IMG/VR virus record: IMGVR_UViG_3300003873_000086
Coordinates: 1 to 24,270 of that record
Source: a virus
Length of the DNA stretch: 24,270 bases
Strand: one strand, 5' to 3'
In this document: piece after piece, positions 1 through 7,485 of the stretch
Layout: each line of letters opens with the position of its first letter
How positions within the stretch are numbered: the stretch's first letter is position 1
Program-made: the position numbers and the translations under genes
The notes under the pieces: model-generated
What the model saw: the letters and a program-made list of their open reading frames with translations, nothing else
What the model was told of the DNA's origin: nothing
The model's database searches: none

Positions 1-69
1 ATATATCTCCCGCTCACGAGGATTCTTGACGTGAATTTTGACGATTAGTGGTGTAGTGAAACTGCTCAT
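1..69 (-). CDS. 5' end of an unidentified late gene, cut by the window edge
   Basis: Only the first 23 codons are present. They begin MSSFTTPLIVKIHV and continue out of the window. The ATG overlaps the TGA of the HNH gene in an ATGA arrangement. A GAGG lies seven bases upstream, so the start is well supported. The opening TTPLIV resembles the start of DUF1353-type phage proteins, which often sit beside lysis genes, but 23 residues are too few for a family call. The function is left open. Confidence 0.6.
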   Translation of the reverse strand, partial: MSSFTTPLIVKIHVKNPREREIY

Positions 70-401
70 TTGGATGCCTCTGTTCTCATAACTTTTCGAT
101 ATGTTGCACACAAATCCTTCACGTTCAGCACGTAGCGGTTACGGAATGAATTGTTATGGCCCAAAACAAGGTGACACGGGCGGCACAGTACCAGCATGTT
201 TGTTTTATCTGCTGCACGTCCGGGGGCTACTGACACAGGTACGATATGGTGTACCTCTAGCCGCTTGATGGAGCCACACCACGAACATAATTTATGAGTC
301 TTATGGAACGCGCGCATAGCCTTGTGCGTAGCATAAAGCCTACGTGCATGATGTGTCACCATTGACGGGTTGCGCATTACTAAGCCTATGAATGAGAGCA
401 T
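66..401 (-). CDS. small HNH-type endonuclease domain protein
   Basis: A 111-aa protein with a zinc-binding HNH core. It has a CSWC pair (C39, C42), the HHIVPV motif with the catalytic-type histidines at 51-52, an Asn at 68, and a second CRPCH pair (C73, C76). HNH proteins of this type cut DNA using a metal held by a beta-beta-alpha fold. Phage versions serve in packaging, homing or unknown roles. It sits after the outer-membrane gene, one base from its stop, and overlaps the next gene by ATGA. It lies far from terminase, so a packaging role like that of the HK97 HNH protein is less likely. The N-terminal 30 residues are basic and could help bind DNA. Later in-frame ATGs at residues 9 and 14 are possible alternative starts. 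Confidence 0.85.
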   Translation of the reverse strand: MLSFIGLVMRNPSMVTHHARRLYATHKAMRAFHKTHKLCSWCGSIKRLEVHHIVPVSVAPGRAADKTNMLVLCRPCHLVLGHNNSFRNRYVLNVKDLCATYRKVMRTEASK

Positions 402-402
402 A

Positions 403-948
403 TTAAAACCTGTACCTTAGTGAAATATCCGGCAGCCACGTCATGTAGCGAAACCTGTGCGCCGTTGTCTGCTCGGCAAGGGCTTTACCATATGCCACCG
501 GAATAAAGGCTGTGACGCGTGGCCTGCCTTCATATAATACGCCTGCATGAAGTACGACATGGCCGTAGTTGTAATTCACTCCGGCGTAGGGGCTGATGCG
601 GTTGAATCGTACCGTCTGATGCACAGTCAGCATCGGGTCATGGGTCACAATATCTGCATGGTTGTTGTTGTAATATGCACCAGCTTCAACGTCCCAGCTT
701 CCGAAATGCTTGCCTGCAATCAGGCCGTATGTGAGCAGATAGAGTTTTGCGTCTGACGTATCGCCCTGTTCTGTGTAGTTAAAATTATACTTCATGCCAT
801 TGATCTGCGCCTTGACGTAAGCAGAGCCGAAGTCATGCGAGACAGACGCCGACGCGCCGAGTGTGCCGAAGCCAATCTCTGTCGCATGTATAGACGACAA
901 GCCAACGGCCAGCGCAAAGCCGAGCAGGAAGTACAGGATGCGATTCAT
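403..948 (-). CDS. small beta-barrel outer-membrane protein (Lom-like by position)
   Basis: A 181-aa protein with a signal peptide: hydrophobic residues 4-18 and a likely cut after the SSIHA sequence near residue 22. Many short alternating hydrophobic/polar strands follow, and the protein ends in ISLRYRF. A terminal Phe after alternating aromatic residues is the classic signal for BAM-dependent insertion into the outer membrane. The size fits an eight-stranded barrel. Lambda places its outer-membrane protein Lom just downstream of the tail fibre gene, and this gene has the same position. Such proteins are usually lysogenic-conversion or superinfection-exclusion factors; that role is inferred here. 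The start overlaps the upstream stop by ATGA and has only a weak SD, so expression is probably coupled. Family beyond 'outer-membrane barrel' is not certain. Confidence 0.8.
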   Translation of the reverse strand: MNRILYFLLGFALAVGLSSIHATEIGFGTLGASASVSHDFGSAYVKAQINGMKYNFNYTEQGDTSDAKLYLLTYGLIAGKHFGSWDVEAGAYYNNNHADIVTHDPMLTVHQTVRFNRISPYAGVNYNYGHVVLHAGVLYEGRPRVTAFIPVAYGKALAEQTTAHRFRYMTWLPDISLRYRF

Positions 949-1457
949 GCCGCCGCCGCTTTAGCACGTTTGGCTACCAGCGCCTTCACTGGTGCGGTAA
1001 CTGCTGTCACCGTGGCTTGGGCGGCGGTCCGCTCTGCTTTGTCTGTTACGATTGCAGGGTTCACCAGCTTCTTACCTGTTGGTTTCCCTGTTAGTGGATC
1101 GTGCTCAGTCAGCTTAGGATATAACAGCTTACCAGCCTTATCCTTATCTGTTGCTTTCTTGGCTGGCAATGCAAGGCGTGCTACTGCCTCTTCGTGTCTC
1201 AGCGTAGCAACAAGCAATGCGTTATCTTTAATCTCCTGAGTATATCCAACCTCTGCCGCCGCTAAGGCTTTACCAATACCTGCAACCTGTGCCGGGTCAG
1301 TAAGAGCATGACCAGAAGGGTCAAGCAGCGAGTAAACAATACGCTCGATATTCGCAAGACGCTCAGCATAGCCTAAGCCTGACTCGGCCAGTCGTGCCAT
1401 TGCCCTTGCCTTCAGTACGTCCAGTGGATATGTGGTATTTCCCATAGTATCAATCAT
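945..1457 (-). CDS. fibre-adjacent phage protein of unknown function
   Basis: A 170-aa protein I do not recognise. The first half looks helical and acidic to neutral. The second half has a short turn-rich stretch (DPLTGKPTGKK) and ends in an Ala/Lys-rich tail (VAKRAKAAAA). There are no cysteines, no signal peptide and no membrane segment. It directly follows the fibre gene with a TAATG overlap. This is the usual place for a fibre assembly chaperone (Tfa-like) or a small fibre-associated protein, but no Tfa motif is visible. The call rests on position only. The ORF is clean and well coupled on both sides, so the gene is real even though its role is unknown. Confidence 0.75.
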   Translation of the reverse strand: MIDTMGNTTYPLDVLKARAMARLAESGLGYAERLANIERIVYSLLDPSGHALTDPAQVAGIGKALAAAEVGYTQEIKDNALLVATLRHEEAVARLALPAKKATDKDKAGKLLYPKLTEHDPLTGKPTGKKLVNPAIVTDKAERTAAQATVTAVTAPVKALVAKRAKAAAA

Positions 1458-3952
1458 TATACAGTCCTCATTTCTACGTCATAGGTTGTGGTAGCAGTTA
1501 TCCCAGTAGTAATGCTCCACAAAAAGCCGTCAAATACAGGTGCGTTGGTGGATAGGCTGACGTATGTTCCTGCCGCTGATGTAACGCGAATAGGCTTGTA
1601 GCCTTTCGGCATAGTAAGCACGGTGCCAACCGATGTGATTGCCTTTGTAATAGTACCCTGTGGCAGCTTTCTAACAGCACCTAGTTCACTATTCACATCA
1701 ATAGCAGGACGATGCATAACGCCACCTGATAGGCCATTGAATGGCGTAGTGAATGCTGTGCCATTGGCCTGTGATTCAACCACTTCCAAGCCATGCACAA
1801 GGTCGTGATTAGCTGCTGTCTCAACTGCGTACATATCAGTCTTGCTGTCGTATGAGAGGTTGGTTACTGCGGCTGCTGACAGTAAGCATTTCTTGCCACC
1901 GTTCAATGCATTTTCTTGCGCAGCTATGAACTTAGCTTGTTCTGCTGTTGGTGCTGTAGCACTGATGCGGACGTAGCCCTCGAAGGAGCCTCCACTCCAA
2001 AACCTAACAGTATTACCTGCACTGTTGCCGATGGTCAAATTGCCTGTGGCGGATACTGAACCTGTCATTGTACCAGAGGCCACTGTGACTCCATCGACAT
2101 CAATGTATACCGTTCCGTTACGGCGATAGAGAGCTAACGTATGCGCGGCTGTGTTGGTAAATGTAGCCGATGTTGAGGCGATGATTACCCAACCTGTAGC
2201 GAAATAATATAATGTAAGTATATTAGAACTTGTGACTTGCAACATAAAGGAATTAGCTGAATCATTACCTAGCCCAACAATAACGCGATTAGCTACGCCA
2301 GCCGTCCCCCACTTAACACCACTCATAATGAGACTGAAATCACCCGTGCCTAGGGCATTGAACGCTGCATTCGTTGGTATCTGAATATAGTTAGCAGCAG
2401 AGAAGCCACTAACGATAGTGCGGCCACCTGCTTGAGTTGTCTTGGTTAGCGTACCCACTTCAACAGGTGATAGTGCTTTGACGCTCTTATCAGCTAATGC
2501 AGAAGTGGAATCGTAGCCTATGGTGGCACGAATATCGCCAACTAGCATCCCTGTGTTGGCTGTGGAGGTCATGTAGGCGACCATGCCGTTGGCTGGGGTT
2601 GTGGGGTTGTAACTTATTGCAGTTAAACCTCTAGGCCCACCATAATAGCCGCCCGACAAGACAGGTTGTGATCTGGTTGTCCCATCATAATATCCAGTGA
2701 GTAGGTTATCATGATAAGAGTAAACAGCTCCACTAAGAACATCTATAAATGAAGTCCTTAACCAATTGACAGCATTTATAAAACCCCATGTAAACATGAA
2801 TGTGCTGCCATATTGATACACTATATGACCTACATAAGGAGTAACTCCTTCTAAGTTGGTCGTATTAACAACATTACCATCATCCTTAATAACACTGACC
2901 CCACCATTCGTAGCCACGGCAATAGTAGGCTTCTGCATACCATACTCATCGTAAGGTGCATCGGGGAGGAATGTGATGGCTACGGAGTTGACTGTGGAGT
3001 TAATAATACCTACTGTTGACAGGGCAATAAATGATCCTATCTGTGTCCCCGAAGTTAAGGGCAAACTCTGGACATAGTGCGTTGTATTAGAAAATAACTC
3101 CACGTTGTCCGTCCCGAAATTAAACACATAAAGACCGACCCCGCCGTCACCAACGATAATATAATTCTTACATGCACGAACGCTGGTTGTATTGAGGTAT
3201 AGTTGGCCGTTCCCTACACCAACTTTGACCATCCACATTGTAGGCTGACTACCAGTAATGTCCCAGATAATCACTCTGCTAGCTTCAGCAGTAACCAACC
3301 GCTTAACAGGCATCTTGCGAGAACTAGCACGAGTAGTAGTGCCACCACCATACAGATTGAATGCTGTGCCAGTAGAGTAAATGTCACCTACTACAATGGA
3401 GGGGTTAGCAGCAAGAGCAGCAGCATCATTAGCATAGATAGCAGCCATATACTGCTTACCGAGGGAAACAGTCTCATTCTCCCAGCTAGTATGCCCCTGC
3501 CTGTCTATCCATGCTGCGTCGCCTGTGTCGTCTGCGATGTCCCAATCTACAATGCCAGTGATAGGCAATGCTTGGGCGATAGGGGGGATTGCTCCGAGCC
3601 AATCACCTCTTATTAGTCCCTTTGCGTCAGCCAGCGGAATTTTGCCGCCTGACGGGACAAGCGTGGCGGTGCCGCCTGTAACGACTGCTGCGGCGTTGGC
3701 TTCACTGGCGGCTGCCGCGTTTTTAGAGTTAAGGGCGGACGCAGCGTCCGCATCTGCGGCAGTCTTGTCCAAGGCGACCTGAGCTGCATCAATGGTTACT
3801 TGCGAAGCCGCGCTATCGACTACAAGTTGCCGCGTTTCCAAGCCGTTGTTGCTGGTCTGGATGGTGGTCATGTCCGATTTGAGATCGGATAAAACCTGTG
3901 AAGGCGTTTCACTGCCTGTATGGGTTGGGACGTTGAGACTCACGATCGACAT
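1457..3952 (-). CDS. long tail fibre / receptor-binding protein with LamG-like domain
   Basis: An 831-aa protein. Residues about 10-95 are Ala/Ser/Asp-rich and predicted helical, as in trimeric fibre stalks that attach to the tail. Residues about 100-500 are Gly/Thr/Val-rich beta structure with repeated short strands, possibly a beta-propeller or beta-solenoid. Residues about 515-690 look like a concanavalin A/LamG sandwich: an opening with YIQIPTNAAFN and GDFSL, then LYRRNGTVYIDVDGV, then a closing GYVRISATAPTAEQ strand. Such domains in phage tails usually bind surface glycans. The C-terminal 140 residues are a further beta region. An AGGAG five bases before the ATG supports the start. It is the last large structural gene before the accessory end of the cluster. 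No catalytic motif was recognised, so binder versus depolymerase is open. Confidence 0.8.
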   Translation of the reverse strand: MSIVSLNVPTHTGSETPSQVLSDLKSDMTTIQTSNNGLETRQLVVDSAASQVTIDAAQVALDKTAADADAASALNSKNAAAASEANAAAVVTGGTATLVPSGGKIPLADAKGLIRGDWLGAIPPIAQALPITGIVDWDIADDTGDAAWIDRQGHTSWENETVSLGKQYMAAIYANDAAALAANPSIVVGDIYSTGTAFNLYGGGTTTRASSRKMPVKRLVTAEASRVIIWDITGSQPTMWMVKVGVGNGQLYLNTTSVRACKNYIIVGDGGVGLYVFNFGTDNVELFSNTTHYVQSLPLTSGTQIGSFIALSTVGIINSTVNSVAITFLPDAPYDEYGMQKPTIAVATNGGVSVIKDDGNVVNTTNLEGVTPYVGHIVYQYGSTFMFTWGFINAVNWLRTSFIDVLSGAVYSYHDNLLTGYYDGTTRSQPVLSGGYYGGPRGLTAISYNPTTPANGMVAYMTSTANTGMLVGDIRATIGYDSTSALADKSVKALSPVEVGTLTKTTQAGGRTIVSGFSAANYIQIPTNAAFNALGTGDFSLIMSGVKWGTAGVANRVIVGLGNDSANSFMLQVTSSNILTLYYFATGWVIIASTSATFTNTAAHTLALYRRNGTVYIDVDGVTVASGTMTGSVSATGNLTIGNSAGNTVRFWSGGSFEGYVRISATAPTAEQAKFIAAQENALNGGKKCLLSAAAVTNLSYDSKTDMYAVETAANHDLVHGLEVVESQANGTAFTTPFNGLSGGVMHRPAIDVNSELGAVRKLPQGTITKAITSVGTVLTMPKGYKPIRVTSAAGTYVSLSTNAPVFDGFLWSITTGITATTTYDVEMRTV

Positions 3953-3960
3953 ATAAACTC

Positions 3961-4743
3961 CTATATAAATGATGGCGAATTGCTTGGTATCTGAACCGAG
4001 GGCAATACGCGCACATCAAAATCATAATTAAACAGGCCGAGTGTCTGTGTTCGTTTCGGCTCGGCTCTCTTGTTCAGAATACATGATAAAAATTCGTCGG
4101 GGAAATTCTCGAAATCGGGAAACCAGATAAACGACTGGCCTTTCATAGCAGTGTCCACAAACGATTCAAACGCTTCCATGTCAGATGCGATACCGGATGC
4201 CCTTAAATCTTCAACGAATCTTTGTGAGAACACAAACCGCTCTTGTGTACTCATATAGCGAATCTGAGTCACATTAGATGTTGCAATGGATTCAGTCCGA
4301 GCATCTTTGTGCTGATGATCAAGTTTCCCGTATCGGTAATCAAGCCAGATTTGTGCAACGTCGCCCGCTTCATACCAATCGCCCCAAAATGCCGGAGTCA
4401 ATCCGTCCAGATAACCTGATGCCATGTGATATGCATCATGCCCGAAACCTCTCCTTAGTTCGTTGCCTGTCCTGATTGGTGTGGACGCTGCAACAGACTG
4501 CCTCAATGGTGTCTTGAGTGTGATTGTCCCACCCGTTGAAACGTCAGGTAGCCCGGTTATGACAAGATATGACCTGTTATCACCTTGAAACTGTATGATT
4601 TGATTATTGTTGATCTTTCCCGTTCCTGCTGCCGCAATCACTATAGACGTTGCACCAACGGCATGACTTCCACTTGTCGTGATATTCTTTGCGGTTCCAC
4701 CAAGTGCGATGTACTCAATCAGTCCGATTCCGTTAGGCGTCAT
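3961..4743 (-). CDS. distal tail / baseplate-associated protein
   Basis: A 260-aa protein lying between the hub and the fibre, hence probably a virion component of the tail tip. Residues about 28-90 form a beta module (AVGATSI...IIQFQGDN..YLVITG...LKTPLRQ) that clearly resembles a segment of the coat protein in this window. The rest is mixed alpha/beta with conserved-looking aromatic patches (FWGDWYEAGD near 120, FIWFPDFENFPDEF near 207-220) and a C-terminal LFNYDFDVRVLP strand. No enzyme motif is visible. The start overlaps the hub stop as TGATG. The family name is not known to me; the role is inferred from gene order. Confidence 0.65.
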   Translation of the reverse strand: MTPNGIGLIEYIALGGTAKNITTSGSHAVGATSIVIAAAGTGKINNNQIIQFQGDNRSYLVITGLPDVSTGGTITLKTPLRQSVAASTPIRTGNELRRGFGHDAYHMASGYLDGLTPAFWGDWYEAGDVAQIWLDYRYGKLDHQHKDARTESIATSNVTQIRYMSTQERFVFSQRFVEDLRASGIASDMEAFESFVDTAMKGQSFIWFPDFENFPDEFLSCILNKRAEPKRTQTLGLFNYDFDVRVLPSVQIPSNSPSFI

Positions 4744-7484
4744 CAGAATACCTCCACAATGAAATCACCAGCACTGCCATGCTGTGGTTGTTTTCCCGAA
4801 AGGAATCCTCTATTAAGAGCGCCGTTTGCACCACCTGATGTTAATATGCTTCCAGCATTATAAAACGGACTGCCGCCAAGTCCATCATTTTCCATCAAGA
4901 TAGCAACGCTGCCACCACCACCACCACCACCGCCAGATACAGAAGCACCAAAACCTGTCCCCTTTATACCATCTGTTCCATTTTCGCCGCGTACATCTAT
5001 TGTCATTATCGGTATATTTATATTACGTGCAATTATAGCGATTCCTACGCCACCCTGGCCGCCATCGCCACCTTTTCCATAGCTCAAAGTTTCACTTGCT
5101 GCACCACCAGAACCACCGCCGGAGCCTGTCAAATCTTTAGGGACTCCAGAGATTTTCGTGAGTAAACCGGAAACCTTTGTGCTGCCTGTAATTGCGGGGC
5201 GTGTAGGTGGAGTGTGTAATGATGAGCCACCCTTACCCTGATATGATGCATCCCCGACATTATAAAACTGATTACCACCATTTCCACCTGCGCCAGCATA
5301 TCCCCCAGAGATACCATCAGTATTATTAAAAGAACCCACAAATGGGAATGCCCTAACAGAAGTTGGCACCGTTCCAATGCCGCCAGCCTTCCCTTTCACC
5401 GTTCCGCCTATGATCGATGCCCCTAATACATCCAGAACCGAACCTGTACTCCAGAATCTAACCGTTCCCGATATTGCAACAGTATGCTTAAAGCGAATAT
5501 CGCCAACAAAATAATAATCGCCCGCAGCTAATGTAGCTGGGCCAATTGTTTCACAAACTCCATATACAACAGCAAAGCCAGCCTGTAATGATAAATCAAC
5601 GCCAACCTGATACGCAACGTCGCTAAATCTTGGCCCTGTCCCTAACCCCGGAGTAAACCAGTTTGGTTCTTCCGGCTGACTTACCAAATGCAAAACAGGC
5701 TCGCCGGTTTTCAGATTGACCGATGTACTCATCACCTCATATGCACGCATTTGATGCCCGTCTGATAACAGCCATGTCACACCGCCATCAATCACAGTGT
5801 TTGCGCCCCATACAGGTTCAGTAGCGCCAGATACTCCCTCGGCTGACGCTATGTTTGCCTCATAAAGATAATCACCAGTTGTAAATATCTTCATCCCGGG
5901 TTTCCACGTTGTACTTGCCGCCCATTTGTGTTCAGTCGTAAACACGTCCTGCTCGCCTAAAATATCAATACCAACTACATCGCCTACTTCAATATCCTCA
6001 TGTTCCGGTCTGAGCGTGACTTGCCTTTCAACCGGTGGTGACGTGAATCGGGATTGGACCGCATTGAAAAAGGTGTACAGCGCAGCTACCGATGCGGAGT
6101 CAGCCTGTACCCCTCTAGCATTATATTTTATTGTATTGGACGGGCCGTGCCTTGTCCGAGACGATACATCTTCAAAGACTGCACGCCTCAGATAGTCCTT
6201 GCTCTTATCTCGTGGTAAGGGTAGGTATTTCAGCTCCATTCTAGATGACATTTTTTGCATGTTCGCCTTAGCAGGTGATATCTTTACAATGTCATCTTCA
6301 TTCAATACACGATAGCCCAAGTCGGTACGCATACGACCAGTTGCGGGATCCATAGCAGCTTGTGGAGTAATATTAAACGCTTTGCATGAGTATCGACCAT
6401 CTGAAAGCACGCGGCCAAAAGAGCCTGTATTCCTCAATATCTCTCTCTCGATAAAGACTTTAGCTTGAATCGAATCGGAAAAGATAAACTCAAATTCAAT
6501 ACTGCCTTCCATTAAGCCTATCCCAGCCCCATTCTTCAACAGTCCTGTTCTCAATTCACCAACGGCAAGCCATGTAGTAGTATCAATGTCGGATAAACTG
6601 AGACTCAAGCCATAATGAGCAGGTAAAATATCATACCCACCAATTTGTGCTCCGGTAGATGTTAAGACTTGCAATGCTAAAACATATGGGTTTCCCCTCA
6701 ATACGCAAATCTCTTGCACAGAATCACCCTGCGCATGGACTGCCGCCGTGGTTGAAAACATACCACGGCCACCTGGTGGTATTGTAAGCACGTTTGATGC
6801 GTTTGCAGCCCACATCATGATTTCTTTATTTATTTTAATAAAGCCTCGATTGGCACCGCCTCCATAAGCCGTGTGAGCAGTGGAAAAGAGAAATTCTGTC
6901 GAGTCAGTCAGTGTGACTGTCAATGCAGATGTAGATGTAACAGCGACAGCAAGCGTGGTTGTTTTCGGAGTGAATATATCCTGCTTCATCCATTTCAATA
7001 TTGATTGGGACTGAAACGTGTAGAGGCCCTTATTTGAATCAAACTGCGAGTCATAGACATTCAGCGTCCTGACTTTTATCCGGCTGTTCCAATCTCCGCC
7101 GGTCGGGATGATATAAAGTTCATCTCTCTGCCTTCGTGTAGACTGAGCTGTGTCAGCCTCAGCTTTACGCATGATCTGAGTGACAATTCCATCCTTATCG
7201 ACCAGATTGTAACTCATTGAACCGATGGATGATGTGCCGTTTTTCTCGTCGATTTTTTCCGTCAGTGCTGAAATAGTGGTGTGGTCTAATAGTGGAAAAT
7301 ATCTCGCAGCTAACCATGCAGGAGCGTTGTTTATCTCTGAAATATCAGCCGAGCCGAAATAAACATCATTTACATTTTCGATACCGGCCTTGCCATCATT
7401 CCACGCCCTTTCAATCACATAAACAGGATGCTGCGCAAGTAGCTTCCTGTGTGCGTCGTATGTCGGATTAGTTACGAGAGTCAT
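4743..7484 (-). CDS. tail hub (Tal-like) protein with glycine-rich C-terminal tip
   Basis: A 913-aa protein directly after the tape measure, the usual position of the siphovirus tail hub. The ORF could open 57 bases earlier, inside the tape measure gene. I prefer the ATG at 7484 (MTLVTNPTYD), one base past the tape measure stop. The N-terminal half is beta-rich with a module at about 180-260 containing GFIKINKEIMMW and PPGGRGMFST, typical of hub and fibre proteins. Around residue 530-585 is a WKPG...GDYLYEA...SGATEPVWG...DGGVTWLL segment, a common carbohydrate-binding-like tail insert. The last 230 residues are strongly glycine-rich, including a run of eight Gly. This recalls collagen-like or polyglycine receptor-binding tips such as the Salmonella phage S16 adhesin, but here it is fused to the hub. 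Confidence 0.75.
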   Translation of the reverse strand: MTLVTNPTYDAHRKLLAQHPVYVIERAWNDGKAGIENVNDVYFGSADISEINNAPAWLAARYFPLLDHTTISALTEKIDEKNGTSSIGSMSYNLVDKDGIVTQIMRKAEADTAQSTRRQRDELYIIPTGGDWNSRIKVRTLNVYDSQFDSNKGLYTFQSQSILKWMKQDIFTPKTTTLAVAVTSTSALTVTLTDSTEFLFSTAHTAYGGGANRGFIKINKEIMMWAANASNVLTIPPGGRGMFSTTAAVHAQGDSVQEICVLRGNPYVLALQVLTSTGAQIGGYDILPAHYGLSLSLSDIDTTTWLAVGELRTGLLKNGAGIGLMEGSIEFEFIFSDSIQAKVFIEREILRNTGSFGRVLSDGRYSCKAFNITPQAAMDPATGRMRTDLGYRVLNEDDIVKISPAKANMQKMSSRMELKYLPLPRDKSKDYLRRAVFEDVSSRTRHGPSNTIKYNARGVQADSASVAALYTFFNAVQSRFTSPPVERQVTLRPEHEDIEVGDVVGIDILGEQDVFTTEHKWAASTTWKPGMKIFTTGDYLYEANIASAEGVSGATEPVWGANTVIDGGVTWLLSDGHQMRAYEVMSTSVNLKTGEPVLHLVSQPEEPNWFTPGLGTGPRFSDVAYQVGVDLSLQAGFAVVYGVCETIGPATLAAGDYYFVGDIRFKHTVAISGTVRFWSTGSVLDVLGASIIGGTVKGKAGGIGTVPTSVRAFPFVGSFNNTDGISGGYAGAGGNGGNQFYNVGDASYQGKGGSSLHTPPTRPAITGSTKVSGLLTKISGVPKDLTGSGGGSGGAASETLSYGKGGDGGQGGVGIAIIARNINIPIMTIDVRGENGTDGIKGTGFGASVSGGGGGGGGSVAILMENDGLGGSPFYNAGSILTSGGANGALNRGFLSGKQPQHGSAGDFIVEVF
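4912..4932 (-). repeat. GGT microsatellite encoding polyglycine in the hub
   Basis: Six tandem GGT codons flanked by GGC encode a run of eight glycines in the hub C-terminus. The unit is three bases, so slippage would change length without breaking frame. Confidence 0.85.
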
Positions 7485-7485
7485 T

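Noticed and set aside
1981-5460. Shared TVRFWS-GS segment in fibre and hub proteins
   Set aside because: Only about ten residues match (NTVRFWSGGSF and GTVRFWSTGSV) in beta-rich proteins; too short to claim homology.
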